Of a stretch of 64,000 nucleotides of DNA, positions 11,016 to 20,333 are shown piece after piece. A model generated the notes under the pieces. That model did not search any database and was not told where the DNA came from. It saw only the letters and a program-made list of their open reading frames with translations. Both the position numbers and the translations under genes were made by a program. The DNA lies in contig NC_013791.2 of NCBI RefSeq assembly GCF_000005825.2, forward strand, positions 2,480,001-2,544,000, written 5' to 3'. Numbering within the stretch: position 1 is the first letter of the stretch; the number at the start of each line of letters is the position of its first letter. Source of the stretch: Alkalihalophilus pseudofirmus OF4. GTDB lineage: Bacteria > Bacillota > Bacilli > Bacillales > Bacillaceae_D.

Positions 11016-11043
11016 ACCACCCACCCAGGTTCTGCATAGAGTA
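11016..11043 (+). promoter_or_regulatory. Candidate sigma-K promoter of the YjcZ-type gene
   Basis: CATAGAGTA (11035-11043) fits the sigma-K -10 pattern CATAnnnTA exactly, and ACC (11016-11018) sits 16 bases upstream where the AC of the -35 element is expected. This fits expression in the mother cell during sporulation. Confidence 0.5.
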
Positions 11044-11095
11044 GATAGTGAGTCGCACCTGATGCGATGGCTTTCAACAAAAAGGAGGAATTCAA

Positions 11096-11278
11096 ATGTA
11101 CGGATACAATTATGGCGGTCAAGGTTGTTACGATCCATGTGGATACGGTTATGGTGCACCAGTAGCAGGTTATGCAGGTGGCGGATGCGGTAAAGGCTTC
11201 GCGTTAATCGTAGTATTATTCATCCTATTGATTATCGTGGGTGCGTCTCGCTTTGGTCACGGCGGACACTGCTGCTAA
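11096..11278 (+). CDS. YjcZ family small sporulation membrane protein
   Basis: A 60-residue peptide with an N-terminal Gly/Tyr-rich half (GYNYGG, GYGYGAP) and a single transmembrane helix [15 protein letters not shown], ending in a Gly/His/Cys tail (GHGGHCC). This is the hallmark of the tiny YjcZ family produced during Bacillus sporulation. Start is certain: AAAGGAGG lies 7 bases before the ATG. It sits between ykyA and def, where Bacillus subtilis has no such gene. Exact role in the spore is unknown. Confidence 0.9.
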   Translation: MYGYNYGGQGCYDPCGYGYGAPVAGYAGGGCGKGFALIVVLFILLIIVGASRFGHGGHCC

Positions 11279-11389
11279 TTAGTACAACGAGAGTGAGCCT
11301 TGTGCTTGCTCTTTTTTCTTTCAAAATAACTTGCTATTTCAGTTTATTCTTCTTAAAGTAAGAATAGAAATAAAAGGAGTGATACATAC

Positions 11390-11929
11390 ATGCTTACCAT
11401 GAAGGATGTAGTCCGTGAGGGACATCCCGTATTAAGAGAAGTTGCTAAAGAAGTTCCTCTTCCTGCTTCAAAGGAAGATAAAGAAACATTGCAGCGCATG
11501 CTTGACTTTGTCATCAATAGTCAAGACCCGGAGCTTTCAGAGAAATATCAATTACGTCCAGGTGTCGGGATCGCTGCCCCTCAAATCGGCATCGCAAAAA
11601 GAATGTTTGCTGTTCATGTTGCGGATGACAATGACAATTTATACAGTATGGGGTTATTTAATCCGAAGATTATAAGCCATTCTGTTGAAGAAACGCATCT
11701 AGAAAGCGGCGAAGGGTGCTTATCAGTTGACCGTGACATACCTGGGATTGTTCCAAGATATGCCAGGATCACTGTTAAAGGAACCAATCTTGACGGAGAG
11801 GAAGTTACCTTACGTCTTCGCGGGCTTGTTTCCATTGTTTTTCAACATGAAATGGACCATTTAAACGGAATTATGTTTTATGATCGAATAGAAGGTTTTA
11901 AAGACCCATTTAAAAAAGAATTACCATAA
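11390..11929 (+). CDS. def: Peptide deformylase
   Basis: A 179-residue metalloenzyme that removes the formyl group from nascent proteins. All three family motifs are present: GVGIAAPQIG (motif 1), EGCLS with the metal-binding Cys (motif 2) and QHEMDHLNG with the two His and catalytic Glu (motif 3). The insertion between strands (residues 28-55) is typical of the longer Gram-positive type II enzymes. The ribosome site AAAGGAGTGAT precedes the ATG. In Bacillus this gene neighbours ykyA, as here. Confidence 0.97.
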   Translation: MLTMKDVVREGHPVLREVAKEVPLPASKEDKETLQRMLDFVINSQDPELSEKYQLRPGVGIAAPQIGIAKRMFAVHVADDNDNLYSMGLFNPKIISHSVEETHLESGEGCLSVDRDIPGIVPRYARITVKGTNLDGEEVTLRLRGLVSIVFQHEMDHLNGIMFYDRIEGFKDPFKKELP

Positions 11930-12101
11930 AAGGATGCTCAACCCGGGCTTCCTTTTTTCTTTTTCTTCTTTAATCCAATGTCAGGATCACCTCTCCCATA
12001 TTTTACCTCGAAAAACAATAATTCGACGACACATACTAAAGGTATAAAAATATATCGATTGGCGCTTCGTTCGTCAAACAAGAACTAAAGGAGGACCTAT
12101 T

Positions 12102-12179
12102 ATGTTAAAGCGTATTCGTAAAAAACTGCTTAAAGGCTGTCGTCATCTCTTACCAAAAAATCGTTTGTTGGAAGTATAA
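12102..12179 (+). CDS. Putative 25-residue basic amphipathic peptide
   Basis: An open frame of 25 codons plus stop, starting at an ATG preceded by a near-perfect ribosome site (AAAGGAGGACC, 6-base spacing). The predicted peptide begins MLKRIRKKLLKGCRHLL: nine basic residues, leucines spaced every three or four positions and one cysteine, so it could form an amphipathic helix on a membrane. I know no named family. It lies alone between def and rpoY with no obvious terminator. The strong ribosome site is the main evidence that it is translated. Confidence 0.5.
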   Translation: MLKRIRKKLLKGCRHLLPKNRLLEV

Positions 12180-12393
12180 CTCTTTTTTATTCTGACGAGA
12201 ATGACATGAATGACTGGTTAAGGATTAGACAAGCCATTTATGTCTATTTTCCATAGATGAAAATATCGTTTAGAATTCAACGTTTGGTTCTTTGCATTTA
12301 CTTGGCTGATGCTACTTTAAAAGAAAAACATGAAAAAGAGCGGCATTTGCTTTATAATGAAAATATAACCAACGTTAAGGAGAGGTTTTATTT

Positions 12394-12603
12394 ATGATTT
12401 TTAAAGTATATTTCCAAAAGAACTTTCACCAAGTTCCAGTGCGTGAATTAACAGAAACTATTTATGTCGAAGGTGAATCAGAATCCGATGTACGTAAAAA
12501 ACTCGTACCTCGTGAATATAATATTGAATTCGTTACACCTGTCTCTGGGGCATATCTTGAGTATGAAAAACAACATGAAGACTTTAAAGTGGAGTCTATC
12601 TAA
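12394..12603 (+). CDS. rpoY: RNA polymerase epsilon subunit
   Basis: A 69-residue protein beginning MIFKVYFQKNFHQVPVRE and matching the family known as RpoY/YkzG, a small auxiliary subunit of firmicute RNA polymerase. It has the usual acidic C-terminus. AAGGAGAGG lies upstream of the ATG. rnjA starts 3 bases after its stop, so the two are co-transcribed and probably translationally coupled, the standard Bacillus arrangement. Confidence 0.95.
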   Translation: MIFKVYFQKNFHQVPVRELTETIYVEGESESDVRKKLVPREYNIEFVTPVSGAYLEYEKQHEDFKVESI

Positions 12604-12606
12604 CAA

Positions 12607-14274
12607 ATGAAACAAATGAAAAACAATCAAACAGCTGTATTTGCATTAGGCGGATTAGGTGAGATCGGTAAGAATACCTATGCTGTGCAGTTTCAGGATG
12701 AAATTATTCTTATTGATGCCGGAATAAAGTTTCCAGAGGACGAGCTTCTTGGTATTGATTACGTAATTCCTGATTATTCTTTCTTAGTAAAAAATGAAGA
12801 TAAAATTAAAGGCCTTTTTATTACTCACGGCCACGAAGATCATATCGGTGGAATCCCTTATTTATTAAGAGCTGTTAATATCCCAATTTATGGCGGTAAG
12901 CTTGCTCTTGGTTTATTAAAAGGTAAACTTGAAGAACATGGGTTATTACGTAAAGCTAAACTTCATGAAATCCATGAAGATCAAGTGGTTAAGTTCACCA
13001 AAACTTCTGTTACATTTTTTAGAACAACGCATAGTATCCCAGACTCATACGGAATTGTCGTGAAGACACCTCCAGGAAATGTTGTTCACACAGGGGATTT
13101 CAAATTCGACTTTACACCTGTAGGAGAACCAGCCAACTTAACTAAGATGGCAAAGATCGGTGAAGAAGGTGTTCTTTGTTTATTATCTGATAGTACAAAC
13201 AGTGAAATTCCTGAATTTACAATGTCGGAGCGTAAAGTTGGCGAAAGTATCGATTCCATCTTTAGAAAAGTCGATGGCCGCGTAATCTTTGCTACATTCG
13301 CTTCAAACATTCATCGATTGCAGCAAGTGGTAGAAGCTTCAGTGGAGCACGGTAGAAAAGTAGCTGTGTTTGGACGCAGCATGGAAAATGCTTTGACAAT
13401 CGGCCAAGAGCTTGGTTACATTAAAGCTCCTAAAAATACCTTCATTGAACCTTCGCAGTTAAACAAACTGCCAGACAATCAAGTTACGATTTTATGTACA
13501 GGTTCACAAGGAGAACCAATGGCAGCTCTTTCAAGAATTGCTTTTGGGACGCACCGTCAAATTCAAATTATTCCTGGAGATACAGTTGTGTTTTCTTCTT
13601 CCCCTATCCCAGGTAATACATTGAGCGTGAGTAAGACAATTAATCAACTTTACCGTGCTGGCGCAAACGTCATTCACGGAGCATTAAGTGATATTCACAC
13701 GTCAGGTCATGGCGGGCAAGAAGAGCAAAAATTAATGCTTCGTTTAATGAAGCCGCAATATTTCATGCCGATCCACGGAGAATACCGCATGTTAAAAATG
13801 CATGTGAAACTAGCAACGGATTGCGGTGTGGAAGAAAAGAACTGCTTTATTATGGATAATGGTGATGTATTAGCTATTCACCCTAATGAGGCTGGTATTG
13901 TAGGGAAAATCCCATCTAGCTCAGTCTATGTAGATGGAAACGGTATTGGTGATATCGGGAACATTGTATTGCGTGATCGTCGAATTCTTTCTGAGGAAGG
14001 ACTTGTCGTTGTAGTAGTAAGTCTGGATATGAAAGAATTCAAGGTGACGGCGGGGCCAGACATTATTTCACGCGGATTTGTGTACATGCGTGAATCCAGT
14101 GACTTAATACATGAAGCTCAAAAGCTGCTAAGCAAGCACCTTGATGAGGTCATGGCAAGAAAAACATCGCAATGGTCCGAAATTAAAAATGAAATGACAG
14201 ATCTTTTAGGACCGTTTTTATATGAGAGAACAAAACGTAAACCAATGATCTTACCAATTATTATGGAAGTGTAA
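12607..14274 (+). CDS. rnjA: Ribonuclease J1
   Basis: A 555-residue metallo-beta-lactamase/beta-CASP nuclease with 5'-exonuclease and endonuclease activity that governs mRNA turnover and rRNA maturation. The zinc site is THGHEDH (His74, His76, Asp78, His79), and [15 protein letters not shown] and the beta-CASP motifs follow; the C-terminal domain ends RRPMILP-like ([13 protein letters not shown]). Identity to B. subtilis RNase J1, recalled by eye, is high throughout. The start could be ATG 12607 or ATG 12616; the first is given. It is coupled to rpoY. Confidence 0.97.
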   Translation: MKQMKNNQTAVFALGGLGEIGKNTYAVQFQDEIILIDAGIKFPEDELLGIDYVIPDYSFLVKNEDKIKGLFITHGHEDHIGGIPYLLRAVNIPIYGGKLALGLLKGKLEEHGLLRKAKLHEIHEDQVVKFTKTSVTFFRTTHSIPDSYGIVVKTPPGNVVHTGDFKFDFTPVGEPANLTKMAKIGEEGVLCLLSDSTNSEIPEFTMSERKVGESIDSIFRKVDGRVIFATFASNIHRLQQVVEASVEHGRKVAVFGRSMENALTIGQELGYIKAPKNTFIEPSQLNKLPDNQVTILCTGSQGEPMAALSRIAFGTHRQIQIIPGDTVVFSSSPIPGNTLSVSKTINQLYRAGANVIHGALSDIHTSGHGGQEEQKLMLRLMKPQYFMPIHGEYRMLKMHVKLATDCGVEEKNCFIMDNGDVLAIHPNEAGIVGKIPSSSVYVDGNGIGDIGNIVLRDRRILSEEGLVVVVVSLDMKEFKVTAGPDIISRGFVYMRESSDLIHEAQKLLSKHLDEVMARKTSQWSEIKNEMTDLLGPFLYERTKRKPMILPIIMEV

Positions 14275-14283
14275 GAAAGTACG

Positions 14284-14312
14284 AGCGGATATCAAATGAT
14301 ATCCGCTTTTAT
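14284..14312. terminator. Terminator between rnjA and ktrC
   Basis: A 10-bp perfect stem AGCGGATATC / GATATCCGCT with an AAAT loop, followed by TTTTATTT on plus. It lies between convergent genes and may serve both. Confidence 0.85.
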
Positions 14313-14974
14313 TTGGTATCATCAAACATCTGTTCAAACCTCTTAATATCTTCATCTGCTCCAAGCACAATAAGAAGGTCATCTTGCTGTATCAATTGGT
14401 CTGCTTTAGGTGAAACAATCATTTCTGCTCCACGCTTTATAGCCATTACATTACAGCCGAACGAAGCCCGCACATTTAACTCGACAAGTGTTTTTGCATG
14501 CATTTTACTTCCAGCAAACATCTCTATAATACTATACTTATCAGAGACTTCTAGATAATCAAGTACGTTTTTAGACATCAAATGATGAGCGATTCTAGCA
14601 CCCATATCTCTTTCCGGGTGAACAATCCTCTCTGCTCCTATTTTTACGAGCACTTTTTCATGATAATCATTTTGTGCTTTAACTGTGATATGCTCTACCC
14701 CTAGTTCATCGAGAATCAGTGTTGTTAAAATACTAGCTTGAATATTATCACCAATCGCAACAATGACATGTTCAAAATTACGTATTCCGAGATGCCTTAA
14801 TGCTTGTTCATCAGTCGAATCAGCCACTACCGCATGGGTCACTACATCACGATACTGATTGACTTTTGCTTCACACTGATCAATCGCTAACACTTCTACT
14901 CCTTGTTCAATAAGAGCACAACAAACGCTACCTCCAAAACGCCCCAAACCAATGACAGCAAATTGCCTCTTCAT
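14309..14974 (-). CDS. ktrC: Potassium uptake regulatory subunit KtrC (RCK/TrkA type)
   Basis: A 221-residue cytosolic RCK protein that gates Ktr potassium channels. The N-terminal Rossmann domain (GLGRFGGSVC, nucleotide-binding; Asp at the end of the second strand) is followed by a TrkA-C domain (about 135-221). Similarity to B. subtilis KtrC is high by eye, and its position next to rnjA is conserved. The membrane partner (KtrD type) is not in this window. It likely binds ATP/ADP and c-di-AMP, as in family members. Confidence 0.94.
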   Translation of the reverse strand: MKRQFAVIGLGRFGGSVCCALIEQGVEVLAIDQCEAKVNQYRDVVTHAVVADSTDEQALRHLGIRNFEHVIVAIGDNIQASILTTLILDELGVEHITVKAQNDYHEKVLVKIGAERIVHPERDMGARIAHHLMSKNVLDYLEVSDKYSIIEMFAGSKMHAKTLVELNVRASFGCNVMAIKRGAEMIVSPKADQLIQQDDLLIVLGADEDIKRFEQMFDDTK

Positions 14975-15014
14975 ACATCACCTCCAATAGGACCTATCTC
15001 ATCATATTTTCTAG

Positions 15015-15049
15015 ACAAAATAAAAAGACCTCTTTGAAGAGAGGTCTTT
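15015..15049 (-). terminator. Terminator of the peroxiredoxin gene
   Basis: A 10-bp stem AAAGACCTCT / AGAGGTCTTT with a 6-base loop and a T-rich tract on the minus strand. It lies about 100 bases past the stop codon. Confidence 0.85.
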
Positions 15050-15145
15050 AGCATGACTATTCTTTTATCTCTGACACACGATCTATTTGTGGAATAAGCG
15101 AAAAGAGTCTAACATGAAAGCTAAATCATCATTATGGTTTAAATC

Positions 15146-15697
15146 TTATAATGAAAGTGTTTTCTGACCAGGCTTCCAATTTGCTGGACAGAGTTCCCCT
15201 GTTTGCAGTGCTTGCAGGACACGTAGGGTTTCATCTACATCTCGGCCGACATTGTTATGATTTACAACTGAATACATTAACTCTCCCTCTGGACTTATGA
15301 TGAATAGACCCCGAAGAGCAATCCCTTCTTCTTCAATCAGGACACCATATTCACGCGATACTATATGATTTGTATCTGCTGCTAATGGATATTTCAACTC
15401 GCCAAGCCCATTATCATCACGCGAGGTGTTGATCCATGCTTTATGAGTATGAATGGTATCAGTTGATACACCAATTATTTCAGCATCTAAGTCATCAAAT
15501 TTCTCGTATCGATCACTTAAAGATATAATTTCTGTCGGACAAACATGCGTAAAGTCCATTGGGTAAAAGAAAAGCACGGTCCACTTATCATCTTTCATAT
15601 TATCTTCAAGGCTTACTTTAGAAAATTCTTTGTTAGGCATCACAGCATCCATTTCAAATCGCGGGGCTTGTTTTGCAACCATACGCTTATCTGACAT
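15146..15697 (-). CDS. ykuU: 2-Cys peroxiredoxin (YkuU/AhpC type)
   Basis: A 183-residue thiol peroxidase. The peroxidatic cysteine is in DFTHVCPTE (Cys53) and the resolving cysteine in GELCPANW (Cys170), the typical 2-Cys arrangement. It reduces hydrogen and organic peroxides with thioredoxin. The start has AGGAGGTACTAC upstream. It neighbours the MscS gene as ykuU neighbours ykuT in B. subtilis, although the two are divergent here. A 19-base inverted repeat lies about 65-85 bases upstream (15762-15780). Confidence 0.93.
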   Translation of the reverse strand: MSDKRMVAKQAPRFEMDAVMPNKEFSKVSLEDNMKDDKWTVLFFYPMDFTHVCPTEIISLSDRYEKFDDLDAEIIGVSTDTIHTHKAWINTSRDDNGLGELKYPLAADTNHIVSREYGVLIEEEGIALRGLFIISPEGELMYSVVNHNNVGRDVDETLRVLQALQTGELCPANWKPGQKTLSL

Positions 15698-16028
15698 ATG
15701 TAGTACCTCCTAAAAATAGTTGAACTTTTTATTCATTTTTATGACAACAAAAACACTAAACAATAGTTGAATAAACTATTATAACCATAACCCTTAAACG
15801 CTGACTCTTTACTATTTTCACCCGTAAGTAAACGAATCATTCACGCTCTTACCTACACCTGCTTTATGAATATTTCTCAATCATTCCTTACAAAAGAGAG
15901 TGGTTTCTAATTTGTAGTTTAATTGGACTTATGCTACGATTTTTAACGTATTCGGTTAAATAGGCGTTTTTATTTAGTCGCAATAGGTTATTACTAAATT
16001 AGAGAACAGAATGTCAGGAGTGGGTAAA
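15698..16028. other. Divergent regulatory region between peroxiredoxin and MscS genes
   Basis: About 330 AT-rich bases without a gene. It contains a perfect inverted repeat AATAGTT-5-AACTATT at 15762-15780 and a shorter near-palindrome at about 15715-15733 (AGTTGAACT core), next to the peroxiredoxin start. Either could be an operator, but neither fits the classical PerR box well. Confidence 0.4.
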
Positions 16029-16862
16029 TTGGATCAATGGACCAGTTATTTAACAGAAGGAGCATTTTTAACAGCTGTTTTATTAGTAATCGGACAGCTT
16101 TTTATTGCCATTATTGCATTTTTAATTGTTCGTGCAATAGGTAGGAGAATTATTAGTTCAGGTTTTGAAAGAATGCAGGCTCAAAAAAACATGACTCATG
16201 GAAGAATGAAAACCCTCGAGAAATTAACTCTAAATATTTTTTCCTACATATTAATTTTTGTCTTCGTAACGATCATAGCAGGAATTTTTGAACTGCCCAT
16301 CGGAGGTTTAATAGCGGGTGCCGGGGTTGTAGGTCTTGCGATTGGTTTTGGAGCTCAAGGTCTTGTAAGTGATGTAGTAACAGGTTTCTTTTTACTTCTA
16401 GAAAAACAGATTGACGTAGATGATTACGTAACTGCCGCTGGTATTGATGGAGTGGTAGAAGAAGTAGGCCTTCGCACGACTCAAATTCGCGGATTTGATG
16501 GAACGCTCCACTTTGTACCAAATAGAGAGATCTCAAGTGTCAGCAATCACTCCCGCGGTAACATGCGTGCGTTAATTGATATGAGTATTTCTTATGATGA
16601 TAATATTGATGAAGCAATTGCTATTATGCAATCGGTATGTGACAAGATTGCTTTAGAGGATGAAACAATTAAAGAAGGTCCTAACGTGATCGGCGTCCAA
16701 GGACTTGGGGACTCTGATGTAGTCATTCGAGTGATTGCCAAAACAGAAAATATGATGCAATGGGCTGTTGAACGAAAACTGCGTAAGGAACTAAAAGAAG
16801 CATTGGATGCAAATAATATAGAAATACCTTATCCTCATCAAGTTTATATTGAAAAAAAATAA
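16029..16862 (+). CDS. ykuT: Small-conductance mechanosensitive channel (MscS/YkuT)
   Basis: An MscS-family channel of about 277 residues that opens on osmotic downshock. Two or three N-terminal transmembrane segments lead to the glycine/alanine-rich pore helix GGLIAGAGVVGLAIGFGAQGLV, then the beta domain (GVVEEVGLRTTQIRGFDGTL) and a C-terminal alpha/beta domain. The longest frame starts at ATG 16011, which lacks a ribosome site. AGGAG sits 8 bases before the in-frame TTG at 16029, so I prefer that start. It is ykuT-like by position next to the peroxiredoxin. Confidence 0.9.
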   Translation: MDQWTSYLTEGAFLTAVLLVIGQLFIAIIAFLIVRAIGRRIISSGFERMQAQKNMTHGRMKTLEKLTLNIFSYILIFVFVTIIAGIFELPIGGLIAGAGVVGLAIGFGAQGLVSDVVTGFFLLLEKQIDVDDYVTAAGIDGVVEEVGLRTTQIRGFDGTLHFVPNREISSVSNHSRGNMRALIDMSISYDDNIDEAIAIMQSVCDKIALEDETIKEGPNVIGVQGLGDSDVVIRVIAKTENMMQWAVERKLRKELKEALDANNIEIPYPHQVYIEKK

Positions 16863-16878
16863 CTTGTTCTCCACATCA

Positions 16879-16908
16879 AAGGAAGGCTCACACAGCCTTC
16901 CTTTTTTC
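16879..16908 (+). terminator. Terminator of the MscS gene
   Basis: Stem GGAAGGCT, CACAC loop, AGCCTTCC, followed by six T. Confidence 0.9.
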
Positions 16909-16996
16909 TTTATGACGAAATTAGATTTAATACCTAACACCCTTTGGTGAAAGTTTCATACGTTTATAGTATTCCTATTATGTAAGGAGGGTAAAA

Positions 16997-17167
16997 ATGG
17001 GGAAACATCAACGTGATCTAATTAACCTCATGGTTAAAAATGTATTAAAAAAGCATCAGGCTGACCTCAACTTAGACAATATCAGTTCTGAACAAAAGCG
17101 TGAGATCCGTGCCATTGTAGAAAATATTCAAGCAGAAGTAGAGCAATTTCTAGATAAAAAGAAATAA
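16997..17167 (+). CDS. Small helical protein upstream of the CotX-type gene (56 residues)
   Basis: A 56-residue, highly charged and helical protein (starts MGKHQRDLINLMVKNVLKKH and ends EQFLDKKK). TAAGGAGGG lies 6 bases before the ATG, so translation is well supported. Small proteins of this kind accompany CotX-family coat genes in Bacillaceae; its own terminator and the coat gene follow at once. I infer a spore-associated role from context only. A sigma-K-like CATA element lies near 16958. Confidence 0.68.
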   Translation: MGKHQRDLINLMVKNVLKKHQADLNLDNISSEQKREIRAIVENIQAEVEQFLDKKK

Positions 17168-17188
17168 GTTCTAGAACAACCTACGGAC

Positions 17189-17217
17189 AAACCATTCTCT
17201 ATGTGAGAGTGGTTTTT
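17189..17217 (+). terminator. Terminator of the small spore-associated gene
   Basis: Stem AACCATTCTC / GAGAGTGGTT (one wobble) with a short loop and five T. Confidence 0.82.
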
Positions 17218-17305
17218 ATTTTTGTGCTTTTTCCTCTGTTAATCTGTCCAGACCATCTTCCTTTTCTTACATATGCTGAACTATAACTCGAAAGGAGGAA
17301 AAACC

Positions 17306-17794
17306 ATGAAAAGAATGTATGTTTACAACGGAGAAGCAGCAGCCCAAACAAATAACAGAAGGTGGTCTGCTCTAGATGCAGCTTCGAACCACCGAATTTG
17401 TGATGCAAATGACATCGATAACCAAGAAAATGTAGAACAAGGTGCTGCTCAAGCAAATAAGACTTTACAATTATCAGAGGAACATATCATCATTAAGGAT
17501 TCTACCGATGTTAATGTCATCTCTACTGATGTGAAAGCAGCATTATCACTTCAAGCATCCTTACAAGCAGCAATTGCGATCGTAGTCCGCCTTGCATTTG
17601 ATAATGGTGAAACTGCAGAGCTGGTTACACAAGATTTATTACAAACGGCTAAACTCAAACAACTCTCTTATCAAAAAACAGTGATTGAGAATAGCCATAA
17701 TGTTGAGGTTATAACTACAGATGCACAAGTTACAGCAAATATTCAACTTTTAGTTCAGTTATTGATAGCGTTACTTGTTAACTTGGATCTGTAA
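17306..17794 (+). CDS. Spore coat protein, CotX family (duplicated coat-X domain)
   Basis: A 162-residue protein carrying two copies of the coat-X domain: about residues 65-110 (IIIKDSTDVNVISTD, then an Ala/Leu/Val-rich stretch) and about 120-162 (VIENSHNVEVITTDAQV, then a hydrophobic stretch). This is the signature of CotX-type insoluble-fraction coat or crust proteins. The ATG at 17306 is preceded by AAAGGAGG; the longer frame from 17273 has no ribosome site of its own. It is transcribed alone between two terminators. A sigma-K-like ACC...CATA arrangement lies near 17250-17275. Confidence 0.9.
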   Translation: MKRMYVYNGEAAAQTNNRRWSALDAASNHRICDANDIDNQENVEQGAAQANKTLQLSEEHIIIKDSTDVNVISTDVKAALSLQASLQAAIAIVVRLAFDNGETAELVTQDLLQTAKLKQLSYQKTVIENSHNVEVITTDAQVTANIQLLVQLLIALLVNLDL

Positions 17795-17802
17795 TACTGC
17801 AT

Positions 17803-17835
17803 TATATGCAGGCAGCTATATGACTGCCTGCATTT
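17803..17835 (+). terminator. Terminator of the CotX-type gene
   Basis: A 10-bp stem ATGCAGGCAG / CTGCCTGCAT with an 8-base loop, followed by six T. Confidence 0.93.
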
Positions 17836-17857
17836 TTTTCTAGGCTTTCGTGGAAAA

Positions 17858-17890
17858 AAGGACTTCGATTGACCAATCGAAGTCCTTTTC
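17858..17890 (-). terminator. Terminator of ykuS
   Basis: A 14-bp perfect stem AAGGACTTCGATTG / CAATCGAAGTCCTT with a 3-base loop, just beyond the ykuS stop. T-runs exist on both sides, so it can also work on plus. Confidence 0.92.
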
Positions 17891-17892
17891 CT

Positions 17893-18147
17893 TTATTGCT
17901 GCTGACGTCCTAGTTTAGCTTCTACTTGCTGACAAACATCTTGAGCCGTCATTCCATCAGCGTTAATAACAGACCCATCAAAAGCCGCATTTTGCATACC
18001 CATTACATTTTGATCTTGGCCTGTAATGACGCAGCAGTCACAGCCTTGTGAATCTTGTTCATTTCTTAATTGAACGATCTCATACCCCTTAGATTGAAGT
18101 TCTTGTTGTACATCTGTAAGCGATTGTTCGACACCAATTTTCGGCAT
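17893..18147 (-). CDS. ykuS: UPF0180 family protein YkuS
   Basis: An 84-residue protein starting [15 protein letters not shown] and containing [17 protein letters not shown], both characteristic of the UPF0180/YkuS family. The frame stays open to 18207, but GGAGGTG lies 6 bases before the ATG at 18147 and the family starts there. The CDCC cluster suggests metal or thiol chemistry, but no function is established. It lies downstream of ykuR and dapH as in B. subtilis. Confidence 0.93.
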   Translation of the reverse strand: MPKIGVEQSLTDVQQELQSKGYEIVQLRNEQDSQGCDCCVITGQDQNVMGMQNAAFDGSVINADGMTAQDVCQQVEAKLGRQQQ

Positions 18148-18240
18148 CAGATACACCTCCGTATGAATATAAATTGTTACATCTATAGAGTAACCAACAT
18201 TCACCAAAGTATGTATATCTTACTCATTTAAACCGTGAAC

Positions 18241-19371
18241 TTATTTTGTATTGATAAAACTAATTAAATGATGGACAGCAAATTCGATCGCTTCTTCATC
18301 TGGTTCTAATCTAGCATCATGGAGGCCATATTGATTATTTACCCCTAACCAAAACATAAATCCAGGAATTTCTTCTAGAAAATAACCGAAATCTTCACCT
18401 GTCATAGCTTCAGGACTCTCAATAAATACTGCTTCTGGACGATTTTTTGTAAACTCTATAAATTCTTCTGTTCTTTCTTGTTCATTATATACTTGGCAAT
18501 AATTTGCGCCATAGTCAATGGAAGCTTTACATGTAAAACCCACTTCTACTCCTTGTACCAATTGCTCAATTCTCTGTTTAATAATCTGCATTGTCTCCAT
18601 GGACTTTGTACGTATGGTCCCTTCAATAGTCGCCTCTTCTGCAATAATATTTTGCTTTGTACCACCTTTAATGACACCGATTGTCACTACACCTGCATCA
18701 AGCGGGTCAATATTTCGTGAGACAACACTCTGTAACTGAGTAACTAAATGACTTGCTGCCACAACCATGTCATTTGCCGTGTGGGGATAGGCTGCGTGCC
18801 CTCCCTTCCCCCTCAAAGTAATAAATAGCTCAGAAGTATTGGCAAAAAGCATACCGACTCTCGTGGAAATCGTTCCTACCGGGTATTCAGGTGCAATATG
18901 TAAGGCCATGATCTCATCAGGCCACCACTCACGAAGTTCTTGAGAGCTGAGCATAGGTTCCGCTCCCCCTGGACCTTCTTCAGCCGGTTGAAAAATAAAG
19001 AGGAGGTTATGGGCAGGCTGATTGTTACTATAGTAGCCAAGTACCCCTAACGCGATGGTCATATGAAAATCATGTCCGCAGGCATGCATAAATCCATCAT
19101 GAGTAGATTGATAACCTATACAATTTGTTCTCTCTTTAATTGGAAGTCCGTCAATATCAGCACGATACGCAATGGTTTTTTCAGAGTGACTACCATTCAC
19201 CTTAACTAAAATACCCGTTCTCCACGTTTTGATCTCTAAGAAGTTTTGAGGCAGCTCATTAATTTTATTAAGTAAGTATGCTTGCGTCTTAAATTCATTA
19301 AATCCAATCTCAGGAATTTGATGTAAATCTCTTCTTATTTTAATAAGGTCTGAAGCATTCAAAAGGCCCAT
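18241..19371 (-). CDS. ykuR: N-acetyldiaminopimelate deacetylase (M20 family)
   Basis: A 376-residue M20-family amidohydrolase. Metal and catalytic motifs: [19 protein letters not shown] with the catalytic Glu pair, and the C-terminal [15 protein letters not shown]. In Bacillus the enzyme at this position deacetylates N-acetyl-LL-diaminopimelate in the acetyl branch of lysine and peptidoglycan precursor synthesis. The partner dapH lies just upstream on the same strand, but a hairpin terminator separates them. A general aminoacylase is the alternative reading; the context favours diaminopimelate. Confidence 0.92.
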   Translation of the reverse strand: MGLLNASDLIKIRRDLHQIPEIGFNEFKTQAYLLNKINELPQNFLEIKTWRTGILVKVNGSHSEKTIAYRADIDGLPIKERTNCIGYQSTHDGFMHACGHDFHMTIALGVLGYYSNNQPAHNLLFIFQPAEEGPGGAEPMLSSQELREWWPDEIMALHIAPEYPVGTISTRVGMLFANTSELFITLRGKGGHAAYPHTANDMVVAASHLVTQLQSVVSRNIDPLDAGVVTIGVIKGGTKQNIIAEEATIEGTIRTKSMETMQIIKQRIEQLVQGVEVGFTCKASIDYGANYCQVYNEQERTEEFIEFTKNRPEAVFIESPEAMTGEDFGYFLEEIPGFMFWLGVNNQYGLHDARLEPDEEAIEFAVHHLISFINTK

Positions 19372-19461
19372 CCCCTTTCTTTTAATAACTATCTCTTCTA
19401 ATTATATCATCTTATTTCATCGACTTATCTCCATTTGGAGGATAGTGAATGTATGGAAATG

Positions 19462-19497
19462 GAAAAAGAGCTTTGCTCTAAAAAATAGAGCAAAGCT
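19462..19497 (-). terminator. Terminator between dapH and ykuR
   Basis: A 12-bp perfect stem AGCTTTGCTCTA / TAGAGCAAAGCT with a 5-base loop and CTTTTTCC on the minus strand. It lies 17 bases past dapH, inside the presumed pathway cluster, and may be a partial terminator. Confidence 0.85.
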
Positions 19498-19514
19498 GCT
19501 TTCTTTCTTAATTA

Positions 19515-20231
19515 TTAGTCGTTAAGGCGGCGAAGTTCTTGCTTGATCTCCGTTTTACCTTTTGTTTTTTCATCAATCTCTTTAATTACGCGAGCTGGTG
19601 TACCTGCTACTACCGTGTTTGGAGGAACATCCTCTGTTACAATAGCTCCAGCTGCTACTACAGCTCCCTTACCTACTGTAACCCCTTCAAGGATAACACA
19701 GTTAGCACCAATCACTACATCGTCTTCTACAACAACAGGCTTTGCAGAAGGCGGCTCAATAACTCCAGCTAAGACAGAACCTGCACCAACGTGACAGTTC
19801 TTCCCTACTGTAGCTCGTCCACCAAGTACAGCGTTCATATCGATCATTGTACCTTCACCAACAACTGAACCAATGTTAATGCTTGCCCCCATCATGATAA
19901 CAGCATTATCACCGATCTCAACTTGATCACGAATGATAGCACCTGGCTCAATGCGTGCTTTGATGTTTTTCATATCAAGAAGTGGAATAGCTGAATTGCG
20001 GCGGTCATTTTCTACAACAAAATCTTCAATTTTTGCTTCATTTTCTTTTAAAGCCGGTTCAATTTCTTCCCACTCACCAAATAATACGCCTGTATTTCCT
20101 GTAACGAATGATTTTGTATTTGCACCAAAATCGATTCCTTCAATTTCACCTTTAATATGTACTTTTACCGGTGTCTTCTTTTGACTGTTTGAAATAAATT
20201 GAATAATTTCATTAGCATCCATCATTTTCAC
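19515..20231 (-). CDS. dapH: Tetrahydrodipicolinate N-acetyltransferase
   Basis: A 238-residue left-handed beta-helix acetyltransferase. The middle and C-terminal parts show hexapeptide repeats ([26 protein letters not shown] onward) and the N-terminal DapH domain begins [21 protein letters not shown]. It acetylates tetrahydrodipicolinate with acetyl-CoA, the committed step of the acetyl diaminopimelate branch. The start is GTG at 20231, 8 bases after TAGGAGG; ATG codons two and three codons later are possible alternatives. Confidence 0.96.
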   Translation of the reverse strand: MKMMDANEIIQFISNSQKKTPVKVHIKGEIEGIDFGANTKSFVTGNTGVLFGEWEEIEPALKENEAKIEDFVVENDRRNSAIPLLDMKNIKARIEPGAIIRDQVEIGDNAVIMMGASINIGSVVGEGTMIDMNAVLGGRATVGKNCHVGAGSVLAGVIEPPSAKPVVVEDDVVIGANCVILEGVTVGKGAVVAAGAIVTEDVPPNTVVAGTPARVIKEIDEKTKGKTEIKQELRRLND

Positions 20232-20333
20232 GTAAAAAACCTCCTACATCTTTATAAAACACTTCTTCATTATGATAAAGAAACCTGTCCAAAATTGCAA
20301 TGATGTTGCTGATAAAGTTAAAGAAAATCCATT

